Origin: Pelosinus fermentans
Lineage (GTDB): Bacteria > Bacillota > Negativicutes > DSM-13327
DNA: 20,341 nucleotides
Assembly: GCA_002434245.1 (NCBI GenBank)
Contig: DJJR01000046.1
Span: 1 to 20,341 of the forward strand
Direction: 5' to 3'
Shown here: piece after piece, positions 1 to 7,782 of the stretch
Position numbering within the stretch: position 1 is the first letter of the stretch
How the letters are laid out: each line of letters starts with the position of its first letter
The notes under the pieces: generated by a model
Databases searched by the model: none
Seen by the model: only the letters and a program-made list of their open reading frames with translations
What the model was told of the DNA's origin: nothing
Program-made: the position numbers and the translations under genes

Positions 1-26
1 TGGCTAATCAACATTCATGATCTTTT

Positions 27-392
27 ATGGAACGATTATTGTTCCCTTATCAAACATATACATCTGGGTACAAAACTATATTTGGCCGTAAAATACCAAC
101 CGGCTTTATCTATACTATGAATGTAACTCATGACCAAATGAACGAGTTAGGATATACACAGGGATTGAGATTCTCAGAATTAGATTTAAAAAGAGTATTT
201 GGTTACTTTGAACCACTTGTTGTCAATGATACTTATCAATTCGACGACTACTCTAAATATGTCATAACCGTTTTTGACGGAAATAAAAAGGCCAAAATAA
301 AGGAAGAACAATTTCCCCAATACTGCAATAAGGCCTTCGACTTAGGAGTACGCTTCGTTCAACAAGCCCAAATTCTCAAAGAAAATCCGTGA
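27..392 (+). CDS. hypothetical protein, 121 aa
   Basis: I do not recognise this protein. It is a soluble, aromatic-rich polypeptide with no signal peptide or membrane segment. The ATG follows an in-frame TGA at 18-20 by six bases and has no convincing ribosome binding site, so the gene could be translationally coupled to something ending just upstream, or the start could be misplaced because the window begins here. It runs on the plus strand, convergent with the tRNA-Ser terminator at 446-489. It lies outside the integrated element and therefore probably belongs to the original chromosome. Coding character looks real: a full-length open frame with ordinary codon use and a mixed charged/aromatic composition. 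Confidence 0.6.
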   Translation: MERLLFPYQTYTSGYKTIFGRKIPTGFIYTMNVTHDQMNELGYTQGLRFSELDLKRVFGYFEPLVVNDTYQFDDYSKYVITVFDGNKKAKIKEEQFPQYCNKAFDLGVRFVQQAQILKENP

Positions 393-445
393 TAAGAGAG
401 TCTATAACCCAAAGACATTACCACCATCCCTCTTTTTTCCTTAAA

Positions 446-489
446 AATAAAAAAACCAGAAGTCTTCACTGCAAGCAGTTACAACTTCT
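446..489 (-). terminator. intrinsic terminator, probably the displaced terminator of tRNA-Ser
   Basis: Read on the minus strand, the stem CAGAAGT/ACTTCTG encloses a second stem ACTGC/GCAGT and is followed by GG and a run of seven T, then ATTTTT. That is a classic rho-independent terminator for leftward transcription. The only leftward feature beside it is the 12-bp tRNA-Ser 3' end copy at 505-516. The simplest reading is that this was the terminator of the tRNA operon before the element inserted. Confidence 0.75.
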
Positions 490-504
490 GATATGATTGA
501 CTTT

Positions 505-516
505 ATGGCGGAGAGG
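505..516. repeat. left copy of the 12-bp direct repeat (att core)
   Basis: ATGGCGGAGAGG is identical to 19425-19436, where it forms the last bases of tRNA-Ser (CCTCTCCGCCA on the minus strand) plus one base. The orientation is the same at both places. It marks the left junction of the integrated element; bases to its right belong to the element, those to its left to the chromosome. Confidence 0.8.
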
Positions 517-691
517 AAGAGAACGTCACTAATACTTTAAACAGATCCCATAAAACATGCGTTTATGTTAGGAATGCCTCCTTTTTCGTCTTTACGCATA
601 GAACTTGATCGATCTTGACTCTATTCTTCCTTGAGGCTACCACCAGCCTAAATCGGTGTCACGCAAGCCTTCTACTTCCTCAATAGACAGG
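517..691. other. element left end, no intact gene
   Basis: This stretch holds the right arm of the reconstructed attP site (TCACTAATA, 526-534) and, at 570-579, AGGAATGCCT, which matches ten bases of the palindrome in front of the recombinase gene (17607-17645). No intact coding sequence is seen. Confidence 0.5.
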
Positions 692-814
692 CTAATTTGT
701 AACGATTTTTTCAAGCTTTAATCTTAGCAAATTCATTTTCATCGTTCCGAACAACCGCATTAAGTATTTTATAATGACATCCTCACAGGCCTTATCTGAC
801 ACCCGCTCATTCAT
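637..814 (-). pseudogene. frameshifted small gene remnant
   Basis: An ATG at 814 opens 40 codons ending at 692. A second frame continues without a gap from about 700 to a stop at 637, ending in the residues LRDTDLGWW. Together they would give about 58 residues if one base were added or lost near 694-700. The family is not recognised. The N-terminal part is rich in Lys, Met and Leu and could be an alpha-helical domain. It lies in the decayed left arm of the element, so a broken gene is more likely than two separate ones. Confidence 0.3.
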
Positions 815-872
815 TATCATCAAATTAAAGCCGCCTGCTCTTTTTTCGATATTTGCGGCTTCTCTTTACCAA

Positions 873-1067
873 TTATTCAAAAAATCTTTGATATTTAAAT
901 GTCCCCCCTTGTAATAGGTTTATTCTGCATGCTCTTGCAGAATTTCTTGGCCATAGATAATAGCCATTATGAAGAAAGTACCCATAACCCACTGAAAGGT
1001 CATGGTACTTCCCTCGTAATTCGATGAATGCTTGTTGTGGTGACTTCATTCTTTTATTGGACTGCAA
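873..1067 (-). CDS. hypothetical protein, 64 aa
   Basis: Unrecognised small protein, TTG start at 1067 with AAAAAGGA about six bases before it. It begins 11 bases after the stop of the 39-codon membrane ORF (1079-1198), a spacing typical of translational coupling. It is rich in Tyr, Arg and Gly, with no membrane segment. The stretch from SPQQAF to FKYQRFFE reads like ordinary protein sequence. It could be an intact small gene or the tail of a longer lost one. Confidence 0.35.
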   Translation of the reverse strand: MQSNKRMKSPQQAFIELRGKYHDLSVGYGYFLHNGYYLWPRNSARACRINLLQGGTFKYQRFFE

Positions 1068-1078
1068 ACTTGTCCTTT

Positions 1079-1198
1079 TTATCCCTTTTTCAATATGCGT
1101 AACTTATTGTACCTTATCAGGAACACGACATTGACGAGATGGACGCTGACAAACAGGAGGACGAGAATAACGGCTAGAACAGAAAACCCGCCGTCCAT
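1079..1198 (-). CDS. small single-pass membrane peptide, 39 aa
   Basis: ATG at 1198, TAA at 1079. After MDGG there is one strongly hydrophobic segment of about 25 residues (residues 5-29), then a basic tail ending RILKKG, which predicts a single membrane helix with the C-terminus inside. No good ribosome binding site precedes the ATG, which weakens the call. It is followed directly by the 64-aa frame. It could be the C-terminal membrane helix of a larger gene lost upstream, because the 472-aa gene begins its own frame across this boundary. Confidence 0.3.
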   Translation of the reverse strand: MDGGFSVLAVILVLLFVSVHLVNVVFLIRYNKLRILKKG

Positions 1199-1218
1199 TA
1201 GGGGCGGTGGGAAAAGTA

Positions 1219-2637
1219 TTACATTGGAATTTTCCAATAGCTCTTTGCGCGCATGTATTGAGCATCCTCTGCTCTTGAAGTATAAAAATCTGCATTTTCA
1301 TGGTAGACAACTTGCGAAGTTAGCATTTCATGGTATTCACCAAGCCTACCAATTTGAGTTAGATCATTTATAAGTGATTTGTACACGGCATTGAAACCAG
1401 TTTGCGGGATTAAGTCCTTTACTCTGTCCAATAACTTAATCTTTGCTGAATAGTTTGGAATTGTAGGTAAAACGCCGGGCGAAAAGGTTGCCCCTAAATT
1501 ATATGCCGTAATCATAGGTGATAAAGATAGACCTTGTGGCGTTGTAACATAGTACTTAGCATTAATACGTTCCATCAGGGTTTTGACGTGCAGTACTAAT
1601 TTGTTTGCTGTCATGGTAGCTTTCTGTGCTCTGTCTTCAGCATATAGCTGCTCAATTTCTGATAAACATCTTCTTGCTTCAACAAAATCGCCCTCATTTT
1701 TCATGTGAAATGCAGCATTGATTGCTTCCTTTGGGGTACCAGCTTTATTCGCAAGAATAACAGAAAACATGGGTAATGGATATTTTGCAATTAAAGGTTG
1801 CGTTGACGTGTAGATTGATCGGACAGACGCTTCAACAGGCGCATTTAGTGCTGAAATAAGTGTTCTATATTGCGCATTACTTTGCGGAAATAAGCGAGAC
1901 AAAAAATTTATTTGGAATGCATTTCTTATTGGATGCAGTATTAGGGTGCCCCCGGCTTCTTTTGCGGCAAGTGTATAGAAGATTGTCCGATATGCTAACC
2001 AGCTTAAATTTGCCATAAGAAGTTCAGTCTGCCTTCCAATATGGGCCTCTTGCATCCTGCCTTCTTTGTCTCGAACAGTATATTGCTGAGTTATTGGCAT
2101 GCCTTTCGAGTCGATGATAACGGCTTTTCCATTTGGTTGCTTAACAAAACTATCATTTAACTCGTTAAATATCATTTGATTTAGTTTACTGTATTTTTCT
2201 ATATCAATTTCAGTTCTTGAATTAGCTAACATTTTTTGGGTCAAATAGTATACGCTCGATGACATGTCCCAAGTAAAAATGTTATGCATTTTTAATAGCT
2301 CAAAAAAAGGTTTGAAATCTGAGTCAGTAAATACACCGCCTTCGATTTGAGGAATTACATCGTCTGAGAATTTTGTAGTCTCCCTCAATAGCGCTTCATA
2401 ACTTCCACCATCAATATCCAATTGTCCTAAATAGCTAAAATAACGACTCCGTTCATCCCTGTACTCTGCTTTATAATCATTTACATAATAAACTTCATCA
2501 AAAAACAATATTGATTGAATAAGCATTTCAAAGGCCAATATATCACCGTCTATGGCATGTTTATTATAAATGGGGATATCGCCTAATAAACGCTGGACTG
2601 CTGTTAATGTTGCATTATCAACAATAGCATATCTCAT
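1219..2637 (-). CDS. uncharacterised 472-aa protein
   Basis: The start is set at the ATG at 2637, preceded by GAGGG six bases upstream; a further upstream start at 2697 has no such site. The protein is soluble, without signal peptide or clear membrane helix. The N-terminal 100 residues look like a compact alpha/beta domain (MRYAIVDNATL, then acidic residues in FFDEVYYVNDY). The middle, roughly residues 130-330, is mostly helical, and the C-terminal third contains a Pro/Gly-rich patch (LSLSPMITAYNLGATFSPG). I cannot assign a family. It is the only long intact gene in the left arm, faces the remains of topB across a short divergent gap, and sits near a restriction system. A defence role is therefore possible but is inference from neighbours only. 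Confidence 0.65.
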   Translation of the reverse strand: MRYAIVDNATLTAVQRLLGDIPIYNKHAIDGDILAFEMLIQSILFFDEVYYVNDYKAEYRDERSRYFSYLGQLDIDGGSYEALLRETTKFSDDVIPQIEGGVFTDSDFKPFFELLKMHNIFTWDMSSSVYYLTQKMLANSRTEIDIEKYSKLNQMIFNELNDSFVKQPNGKAVIIDSKGMPITQQYTVRDKEGRMQEAHIGRQTELLMANLSWLAYRTIFYTLAAKEAGGTLILHPIRNAFQINFLSRLFPQSNAQYRTLISALNAPVEASVRSIYTSTQPLIAKYPLPMFSVILANKAGTPKEAINAAFHMKNEGDFVEARRCLSEIEQLYAEDRAQKATMTANKLVLHVKTLMERINAKYYVTTPQGLSLSPMITAYNLGATFSPGVLPTIPNYSAKIKLLDRVKDLIPQTGFNAVYKSLINDLTQIGRLGEYHEMLTSQVVYHENADFYTSRAEDAQYMRAKSYWKIPM

Positions 2638-2715
2638 TTCTATCCCTCGCTTACATATTGATATTAGCATTATATCCCATAATTCTAACTCAAACAATTA
2701 TTAAGGAGTCACACA

Positions 2716-3105
2716 TTGAAATTAGTAATTGCAGAAAAACCAAGCGTCGCCCGCAAAATTGCGGACGTTCTCGACGCGACGGAAAAGCACGACAGTTATT
2801 TGCAGGGTGGCGGCTATACCGTAACGTGGTGCATCGGCCATCTTGTGCGTATGTGCGAAACCGGGAATTACAACGAGCGTTTCAAGAAATGACACCATGA
2901 GAACTTGCCTATTCTACGAATGGAAATATATCATCCCGTAGAGAAGAAAAAGCAGTTTGATGTTATCCGAGCGCTGATGCAGCGCCCCAACGTGGCAAGG
3001 CTTATCTGTGCTACTGACGCCATCCGCGAGGACTTCCGGCATTTGAGGCCGGGCAGCGAGTATGATGCACTGTATCAGTCATCTGCCGAGCAAAAGCTTG
3101 TGTAG
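2716..3105 (+). pseudogene. topB: DNA topoisomerase III fragment (topB), degraded
   Basis: A TTG at 2716 behind AAGGAG (2703-2708) opens the Toprim N-terminus of topoisomerase III: KLVIAEKPSVARKIADVL, then GGGYTVTWCIGHLV. The frame stops at TGA (2890-2892) where the family has the Trp of KKW, then shifts frame across PIL...YEWKY. It resumes with KKQFDVIRALMQRPNV and LICATDA, and jumps straight to REDFRHLRPGSEYDALYQS, skipping the part that contains the family's GREGE motif and following region. So there is one nonsense change, at least one frameshift and one internal deletion, and the whole C-terminal catalytic body is absent. TopB genes are common companions of conjugation modules in clostridial elements, so this suggests a lost transfer module. 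Confidence 0.85.
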
Positions 3106-3220
3106 ACCTTCCTCCAGAAGAACTTCCATCACAGGATGATTTAGACGAAATGGTGGATATAGTTATGGAATATCACTGGCATATGAAGGAAATAACCGCC
3201 CGAAGGCGGTTATTTCTTTA
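3106..3220 (+). pseudogene. C-terminal fragment of an unknown protein
   Basis: Directly after the topB ruin, a different frame is open to TAA at 3218-3220 and encodes an acidic tail (DLPPEELPSQDDLDEMVD) followed by a short basic end. The end overlaps the terminator at 3189-3216. There is no start codon of its own, so it is most likely the end of a gene fused to the topB fragment by deletion. Family not recognised. Confidence 0.35.
3189..3220 (+). terminator. strong intrinsic terminator
   Basis: A perfect 12-bp stem, GAAATAACCGCC (3189-3200) with GGCGGTTATTTC (3205-3216), CGAA tetraloop, then TTTA. It closes the plus-strand topB remnant unit. Confidence 0.75.
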
Positions 3221-3242
3221 ACTAATTATGGTTATAGAGTAA

Positions 3243-3443
3243 CTTCTGGATGCAAGTAATGTCCACTTCCGCCCTGATAAGCCCAATAGCCAAATGGGTT
3301 CCGCAGAATGGGGCCCGTTTTTGGGTTTCAATTTGAACAAGTTGAACGATGATGTACGAAATGTAGAGGCTTTTCGGCGAGGCGCGAAAAACTCATGCCT
3401 GACATCACGCTCGAAAAGACACCAAAGCGGACACAAAACATAA
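3243..3443 (+). pseudogene. unrecognised open stretch, probable gene remnant
   Basis: A plus-strand frame of 66 codons is open here, with the first ATG at 3294 (49 codons). Residues such as GFNLNKLNDDVRNVEAF look like real protein. No ribosome binding site precedes the ATG and the end is a run of basic residues, as often seen after a frameshift. The rest of 3221-3501 shows nothing else I can name. Confidence 0.25.
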
Positions 3444-3501
3444 CCATGGAATAAGCGGAATCCGGATAGGGCAATTCATGAGCCGCCCTATTGAGAATTT
3501 C

Positions 3502-4167
3502 CTATTTCTTGCATATTGCATCGGTGAAATCAAAGAACAGATGGCTCAGTTCAATCCGCCCTATATCAGCGGCAATATATTCGCAAGCATAAACATAGCA
3601 TTGTGAGCTTTCATTCTGCCTCAGCATAAATTGGGCAGCAACCGCTTCTTTTAATAAAGAACCTTGAAGCTTATCAATTTTATCTGCATTTTCGGGAATA
3701 TCAATGGCTTGTACAACATAGCCAAACATAATGTTTTGTAGATAGTAGGAAGAATATTTGGGCTGAGGGGCGGGACTGAAAAAGCGCTTGACACCCTCCG
3801 TTATATACTTTTGATTAAGTGTAGTTGTGCCGTCAATACGTTTACATTCGACAATATGATAGGCTTTTTCGTCTCGAAAATAATCCCTAGAAATAACTTT
3901 GATGTCCGTCCTGCCAATATAACGATCAGTTTCACCATCATAGTGTTCCGGCGATTGAGTCTGATATCGGAAAATACCCGGCTCCGTGTTTAGGTACATA
4001 GCGCTCAATCTGTTTGTGATGACATCCTCATCGTTTTTCAATAAGTTATCGTTAGCAATACAATCCTCTTTCATTTGGTTGCTACAGTTGGTTAAATGAG
4101 CAATTATGATATTTATGATACCAGTGGCAAACGCGCTGTTTATCGACTCGGTTTTAAAACCTCCCAT
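3502..4167 (-). CDS. PD-(D/E)XK endonuclease, partner of the adjacent methylase
   Basis: Probable restriction endonuclease of 221 aa. The start is the ATG at 4167, which overlaps the methylase stop as TAATG and follows a GGAGGGG site; the longer upstream frame is shadow. The nuclease core is visible as D88 in GRTDIKV and E107-C-K109 in YHIVECKRI, the D...ExK layout of the PD-(D/E)XK fold. The rest is alpha-helical, and no target recognition domain or helicase is present. The one-base overlap means translational coupling, which fits a toxic nuclease kept in step with its protective methylase. The DNA site it cuts cannot be read from the sequence. It could instead be a nuclease that needs the methylase protein for target recognition. 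Confidence 0.75.
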   Translation of the reverse strand: MGGFKTESINSAFATGIINIIIAHLTNCSNQMKEDCIANDNLLKNDEDVITNRLSAMYLNTEPGIFRYQTQSPEHYDGETDRYIGRTDIKVISRDYFRDEKAYHIVECKRIDGTTTLNQKYITEGVKRFFSPAPQPKYSSYYLQNIMFGYVVQAIDIPENADKIDKLQGSLLKEAVAAQFMLRQNESSQCYVYACEYIAADIGRIELSHLFFDFTDAICKK

Positions 4168-7106
4168 TAGTTTTCCCCTCCATTGTTTCCGGAAAGGATT
4201 TGGTCTGTTACTTCCATTAAATCGAGTTTTGCTATTGCAGGATGCCAATTCTTATAATAGTTTGGCTTGATGATACAGAAAGAACGCTCCTCAAAGTACA
4301 TAATATCCTTGAGGGAATAAAATAGCTCATTCGTTTTATGTGCAGATAATTTTGCGAACATCATCTTTTGATTACCGGCATTACCATCTACGACCACCAA
4401 CCACTCAGCAGGCTTTTCGTCAAGAACAATCACTTCAATGGCACTATAGTGTTTTGCAACGGTAGGATAGACATTTATTTGTATATATTTCCCCGCGCCT
4501 AAAAATATTTTAGACAAGTAATTATAGAAAGACTTCCCATATATCTCATAGTCCGATACAACTGCTTTACGTTTAGCATCACTATCATTTCTTCCTGTTG
4601 ATTGTGGTATTTGTATGCGAAGGGCATAATCAACAAACTCATTGTCAAACAATCTGAATGCTTTAAGAATCGTCCGATTGAGCGCAGCAATTTCATCAGA
4701 AGCATCTGTGCCGACAAAGAATCCGTCATTTTGCTTCTTAATAGTTTGTATATGCTCAACTTGCCTTGCGATATCTTCGTTAAACACAAACGGGAAAGAC
4801 AACACATCTTCTATTTGGCGTTTTTCTCTTTCAATCCCTATAAGCGGACTGAGCATCAAATTGAAGTAAGCATATAACTTTGAGTTCAATAATCCGGCAA
4901 CATTAAGTAAGAAGGCCTTCTGGCTTAATGAGCCCTTAATAGCATAGACACCCTCGTGAAACACAAAATCAACTTCAGAATATACCGCCTCCATTGTATA
5001 ATCCGCCATATCAGACCCTTGCATGACGAGACAATATGGTGCGTGAAACAAAGCTTCATTACGCGGTCTATCTATTTTTTCCTTTGCAAAAGGGGTCGCA
5101 TTTCTTTCAAATAACACAAAATGATTTATTGCGGTTCTTGAGTCAAGGAGCGGACGCCCTAAAAGATGAGATGCATCTTTCAAATCTCCATCATTATATT
5201 TCACACCTGTACCTTTTATAATGGTTGGCTGCTGATTATCAATACTTTCTCCTAGTGTCTTAGTTGTTGTCCTCAGTTTACGTATAGTATCAATATCGCC
5301 GGTCAATCCGTAAACTAAAGTTTTCCACGCCCAGTCATTTTCCAGCAGCAATTTCTGCTGTACACTTTTAATATCTGTCTTTTCTAAAGCGATAATATTA
5401 AACAAGCGAAAGAACTCATTTCTTTTCATAGAAACATGCTCAAACCGGTTTTCTTTTTGATTCACATCTGAAAAATTATACGACAAAACAACAGCAGGAG
5501 CATCTGCGTTTTTGAACACAAGCTTCCTCACAGACGATAGTTCAATTACACTCTTGATTTTTATGTTTGTTAGTAAATACTCGCGAAATTTCTTTGAAGG
5601 AGCTTTTTGCATATAGAGCATTTTGGCGTGCAGAACAAAACAACACTTTGTGTTGTTTCTGCTGAAATCTTTTGAGCGAAGAATAAAAGCACGGCAGGTA
5701 TCGTTATTTTGCATATACTGCATATATCCATGCTTACGGCAATAGTCCACATGCTTACCCGATTTGCTTCCCCAAGGAGGGTTGCCTATTATAAAGTCAA
5801 AAGCCTCTTTTTGCAAAGCATTCAATCTATCTTCATCGAAAAAATCGCATACCAACAGATTACTCCCTCTCAAATTAGGCAGAGGGAACTGTTTTAGCGT
5901 TTTGGGGTTTTTATAATCCAACACAGCCAAATAAAGCGAGAATATCGCTACATCAATGGCACTCGGATTAAGGTCAATACCAAAGATATTGCTTTTTAAC
6001 GTATTGCATAAAAGGTCATCGTTTTCGGTATACAATTCGCCGTTTAATTTGTTTTCAATCATGCGACGATAACTATCTACCAAGAATACCCCCGACCCAC
6101 ACGATGGGTCGAGAATTCTACAAGCCCCATTATTCTTGATATGCTCATCTATTGTCATATCAAGAATGTAGTCCACCAAATATTGGGGCGTGTAGAAAGC
6201 ATTATCCTTGTCGCGTGCTTCTTTCCCGAGAAGAATTTCATAAATATTGCTGATCAGTTCAACCGGGATTATATTGAAGTCATATAAAGAGAAAAAAGAA
6301 AGCTGTCCTGAACGTGTAGAAATATCAGCAGACAGAAAATCCCTTAGTTCTCCAAGCGCTGATTCTGTCAGGTTGTCCGATGTCTCGCCGGCAAGTTCAA
6401 AAAGATTTCCATTAAATTTGCCCTTCAAATGAGCGAAAAGGTTGTATAAAGTAACCCTATCGCTTAGCAGTGTCAGCAATGCTTCTCGCGAAACCGCAAC
6501 ATCGGAAGAAAAGCCAGCGTAATCTAAGTCTACACCACGGTCAATTAGATAGCGAATGAATATCAAGCGAAGCACAAGTTTAGTTGCGAATGGTACTTTG
6601 TGGTCGTTTCTCAGCTTGTCCGTCAGGTAAGTAAGGTTATCCAATAACGCATCATTAAGTTTTTTGCCGCTAAACTTCTGAGAATACTTCGTCCAAAAAC
6701 TATGATCTGTAATTTCCCAAAATGAGAATGGAGAATTCTCGTCAATTTCATCAACTACATGAAATGAAACCATCTCTACTTCCGTAAGAAGATGAGTTCT
6801 TTGATCTATCGTATATCCGTTGAATATCTTTATAGTCGATGTGCCGCAGAATATGGCTACCGGAATCTGTGCATTCCAAATTCTCTGGCTTATGACTTTT
6901 TGCTCATCTTGATTTGAGGGCTCATCAAAGAAAAGAACGAAAGGCTCATCGTCCACCATATATGCCGCAAATGGAGACAACTCAATTAAAACCTTGCTTG
7001 CATGCACAGTCAAAGTCTTAAAATCATAGTGATTACTTTTGTATTTCAGACATGGAGAATCAGCGTACCCTAAACGCCTAATAATCTCATTCAAATGTTT
7101 ACTCAT
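4167..7106 (-). CDS. N6-adenine DNA methyltransferase, Eco57I-like, 979 aa
   Basis: Large adenine methylase of a restriction-modification system. AdoMet motif I (DPSCGSGVF) lies near residue 332 and catalytic motif IV (NPPWG) near residue 442, the N6-adenine signature. FYTPQYLVDYILDM just before motif I is typical of the Eco57I/type IIG and type I HsdM lineage. The N-terminal 150 residues resemble the degenerate nuclease-like domain seen in such proteins. The C-terminal 450 residues should hold target recognition. ATG at 7106 is preferred over GTG at 7115, with GGAG about 11 bases and GAGG three bases upstream. The stop overlaps the start of the PD-(D/E)XK gene. Whether this protein also cuts DNA is unclear; the separate nuclease suggests a two-gene system. 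Confidence 0.85.
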   Translation of the reverse strand: MSKHLNEIIRRLGYADSPCLKYKSNHYDFKTLTVHASKVLIELSPFAAYMVDDEPFVLFFDEPSNQDEQKVISQRIWNAQIPVAIFCGTSTIKIFNGYTIDQRTHLLTEVEMVSFHVVDEIDENSPFSFWEITDHSFWTKYSQKFSGKKLNDALLDNLTYLTDKLRNDHKVPFATKLVLRLIFIRYLIDRGVDLDYAGFSSDVAVSREALLTLLSDRVTLYNLFAHLKGKFNGNLFELAGETSDNLTESALGELRDFLSADISTRSGQLSFFSLYDFNIIPVELISNIYEILLGKEARDKDNAFYTPQYLVDYILDMTIDEHIKNNGACRILDPSCGSGVFLVDSYRRMIENKLNGELYTENDDLLCNTLKSNIFGIDLNPSAIDVAIFSLYLAVLDYKNPKTLKQFPLPNLRGSNLLVCDFFDEDRLNALQKEAFDFIIGNPPWGSKSGKHVDYCRKHGYMQYMQNNDTCRAFILRSKDFSRNNTKCCFVLHAKMLYMQKAPSKKFREYLLTNIKIKSVIELSSVRKLVFKNADAPAVVLSYNFSDVNQKENRFEHVSMKRNEFFRLFNIIALEKTDIKSVQQKLLLENDWAWKTLVYGLTGDIDTIRKLRTTTKTLGESIDNQQPTIIKGTGVKYNDGDLKDASHLLGRPLLDSRTAINHFVLFERNATPFAKEKIDRPRNEALFHAPYCLVMQGSDMADYTMEAVYSEVDFVFHEGVYAIKGSLSQKAFLLNVAGLLNSKLYAYFNLMLSPLIGIEREKRQIEDVLSFPFVFNEDIARQVEHIQTIKKQNDGFFVGTDASDEIAALNRTILKAFRLFDNEFVDYALRIQIPQSTGRNDSDAKRKAVVSDYEIYGKSFYNYLSKIFLGAGKYIQINVYPTVAKHYSAIEVIVLDEKPAEWLVVVDGNAGNQKMMFAKLSAHKTNELFYSLKDIMYFEERSFCIIKPNYYKNWHPAIAKLDLMEVTDQILSGNNGGEN

Positions 7107-7177
7107 GAACCTCACATCTCCATCTCATGAAAACTACGCCCACTGACATCAGGCGTTTCCAACTCTTCACGTTTGAA

Positions 7178-7336
7178 TTACAGCCACTTCTCCGCCGTAT
7201 TTTCGCCGTCCTCAATGGCAAACTTAACAGCGCGTGCTGTATCAAGCAACTGCTCACTCTCCCAACGCAAGGCGAAGGAGCGTTGCACATCAGCGGCGAT
7301 TTGTCTTTGAACCTGGGCAGGGAGTAATCCTGGCGG
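7178..7336 (-). pseudogene. hsdS: C-terminal fragment of a type I specificity subunit (hsdS-like)
   Basis: In a frame different from the HTH gene that overlaps it, about 52 codons read LLPAQVQRQIAADVQRSFA..., then a Leu/Glu/Ala-rich helix, ending AEKWL and TAA at 7178. This is the pattern of the last conserved helix of HsdS proteins (an LPP.A.Q.RIA..V motif, then a helix). The frame is closed upstream by TAG at 7337-7339 and has no start. It is therefore a relic of an older type I system, now stranded between the HTH gene and the methylase. Confidence 0.6.
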
Positions 7337-7505
7337 CTACTGTTCTGCCATCGATAGGTTTGGGGGTGTCTTTTGGGATAAGCCACGCTCTGCCTAATTT
7401 TCTCACACCCTTGACCCGTCCCTTTGTACAAAGAGATTGGACACGACGTTCAGATATACCCCAAAGTTGTGCAGCTTGCTGCGGTGTTATCCAATCAAGA
7501 TCCAT
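7290..7505 (-). CDS. small excisionase-like HTH DNA-binding protein, 71 aa
   Basis: ATG at 7505 sits six bases after GGAGGGG; a GTG at 7511 overlaps that site and is unlikely. WITPQQAAQLWGISERRVQ is a MerR/excisionase-type helix-turn-helix (HTH_17 style), followed by the wing residues GRVKGVRKLGRAWLIPKD. Such 60-80 aa proteins often precede restriction or Fic genes in Bacillota and may regulate them or serve as excisionase. The last 15 residues (ARITPCPGSKTNRR) fall where the hsdS relic starts in another frame, so its natural C-terminus may have been replaced by recombination. It heads the leftward unit with the methylase and nuclease. Confidence 0.7.
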   Translation of the reverse strand: MDLDWITPQQAAQLWGISERRVQSLCTKGRVKGVRKLGRAWLIPKDTPKPIDGRTVAARITPCPGSKTNRR

Positions 7506-7527
7506 AGACACCCCTCCATATTCTTTT

Positions 7528-7557
7528 AATATACTACGTTCGAGCGTATCTTGTCAA
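7528..7557 (-). promoter_or_regulatory. promoter of the HTH/methylase/nuclease unit
   Basis: On the minus strand TTGACA (7552-7557), an 18-bp spacer and TATATT (7528-7533) stand about 22 bases before the HTH gene start. The spacer contains ACGCTCGAACGT, an imperfect palindrome (ACG-N-TCGA-N-CGT) that would suit an operator for the small HTH protein. Confidence 0.65.
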
Positions 7558-7560
7558 TGA

Positions 7561-7782
7561 ATTTTCCTTCCCCTCAAGCCAAGCACGTCCCGAATACCAT
7601 CCAATTGTCGATAGCAACATAGGCAGCAGACTCCTGAACTTCCCCCCGTCTTCCAGTTTCATTATTTCGCAAGCAAATAGGATTATAAATTTTTAAGGAA
7701 TTTAATACTGTGCCGCTTACTAATAGTCACAGGTAATACATTCAGTTCTGCGAACACCTCCGGCTGCATTGTCAATATTTTT
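7561..7782. other. intergenic, no clear gene
   Basis: About 220 bases without an intact gene. A minus-strand ATG at 7769 opens 28 codons to 7683, and other short open bits follow, but none has a proper ribosome binding site or known motif. It looks like debris between the replication gene and the restriction promoter. Confidence 0.3.

Noticed and set aside
1095..1373. 92-codon plus-strand frame
   Set aside because: Antisense shadow of the 472-aa gene end and the small membrane ORF; low-complexity Arg/Thr-rich start.
3218..3436. 72-codon minus-strand frame
   Set aside because: Starts without a ribosome binding site, sequence looks random, and it opposes a more protein-like plus-strand remnant.
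7099..7431. 110-codon minus-strand frame overlapping the HTH gene
   Set aside because: Overlaps the HTH gene and the hsdS relic in a third frame, with Arg/Ser/Cys-rich shadow composition.
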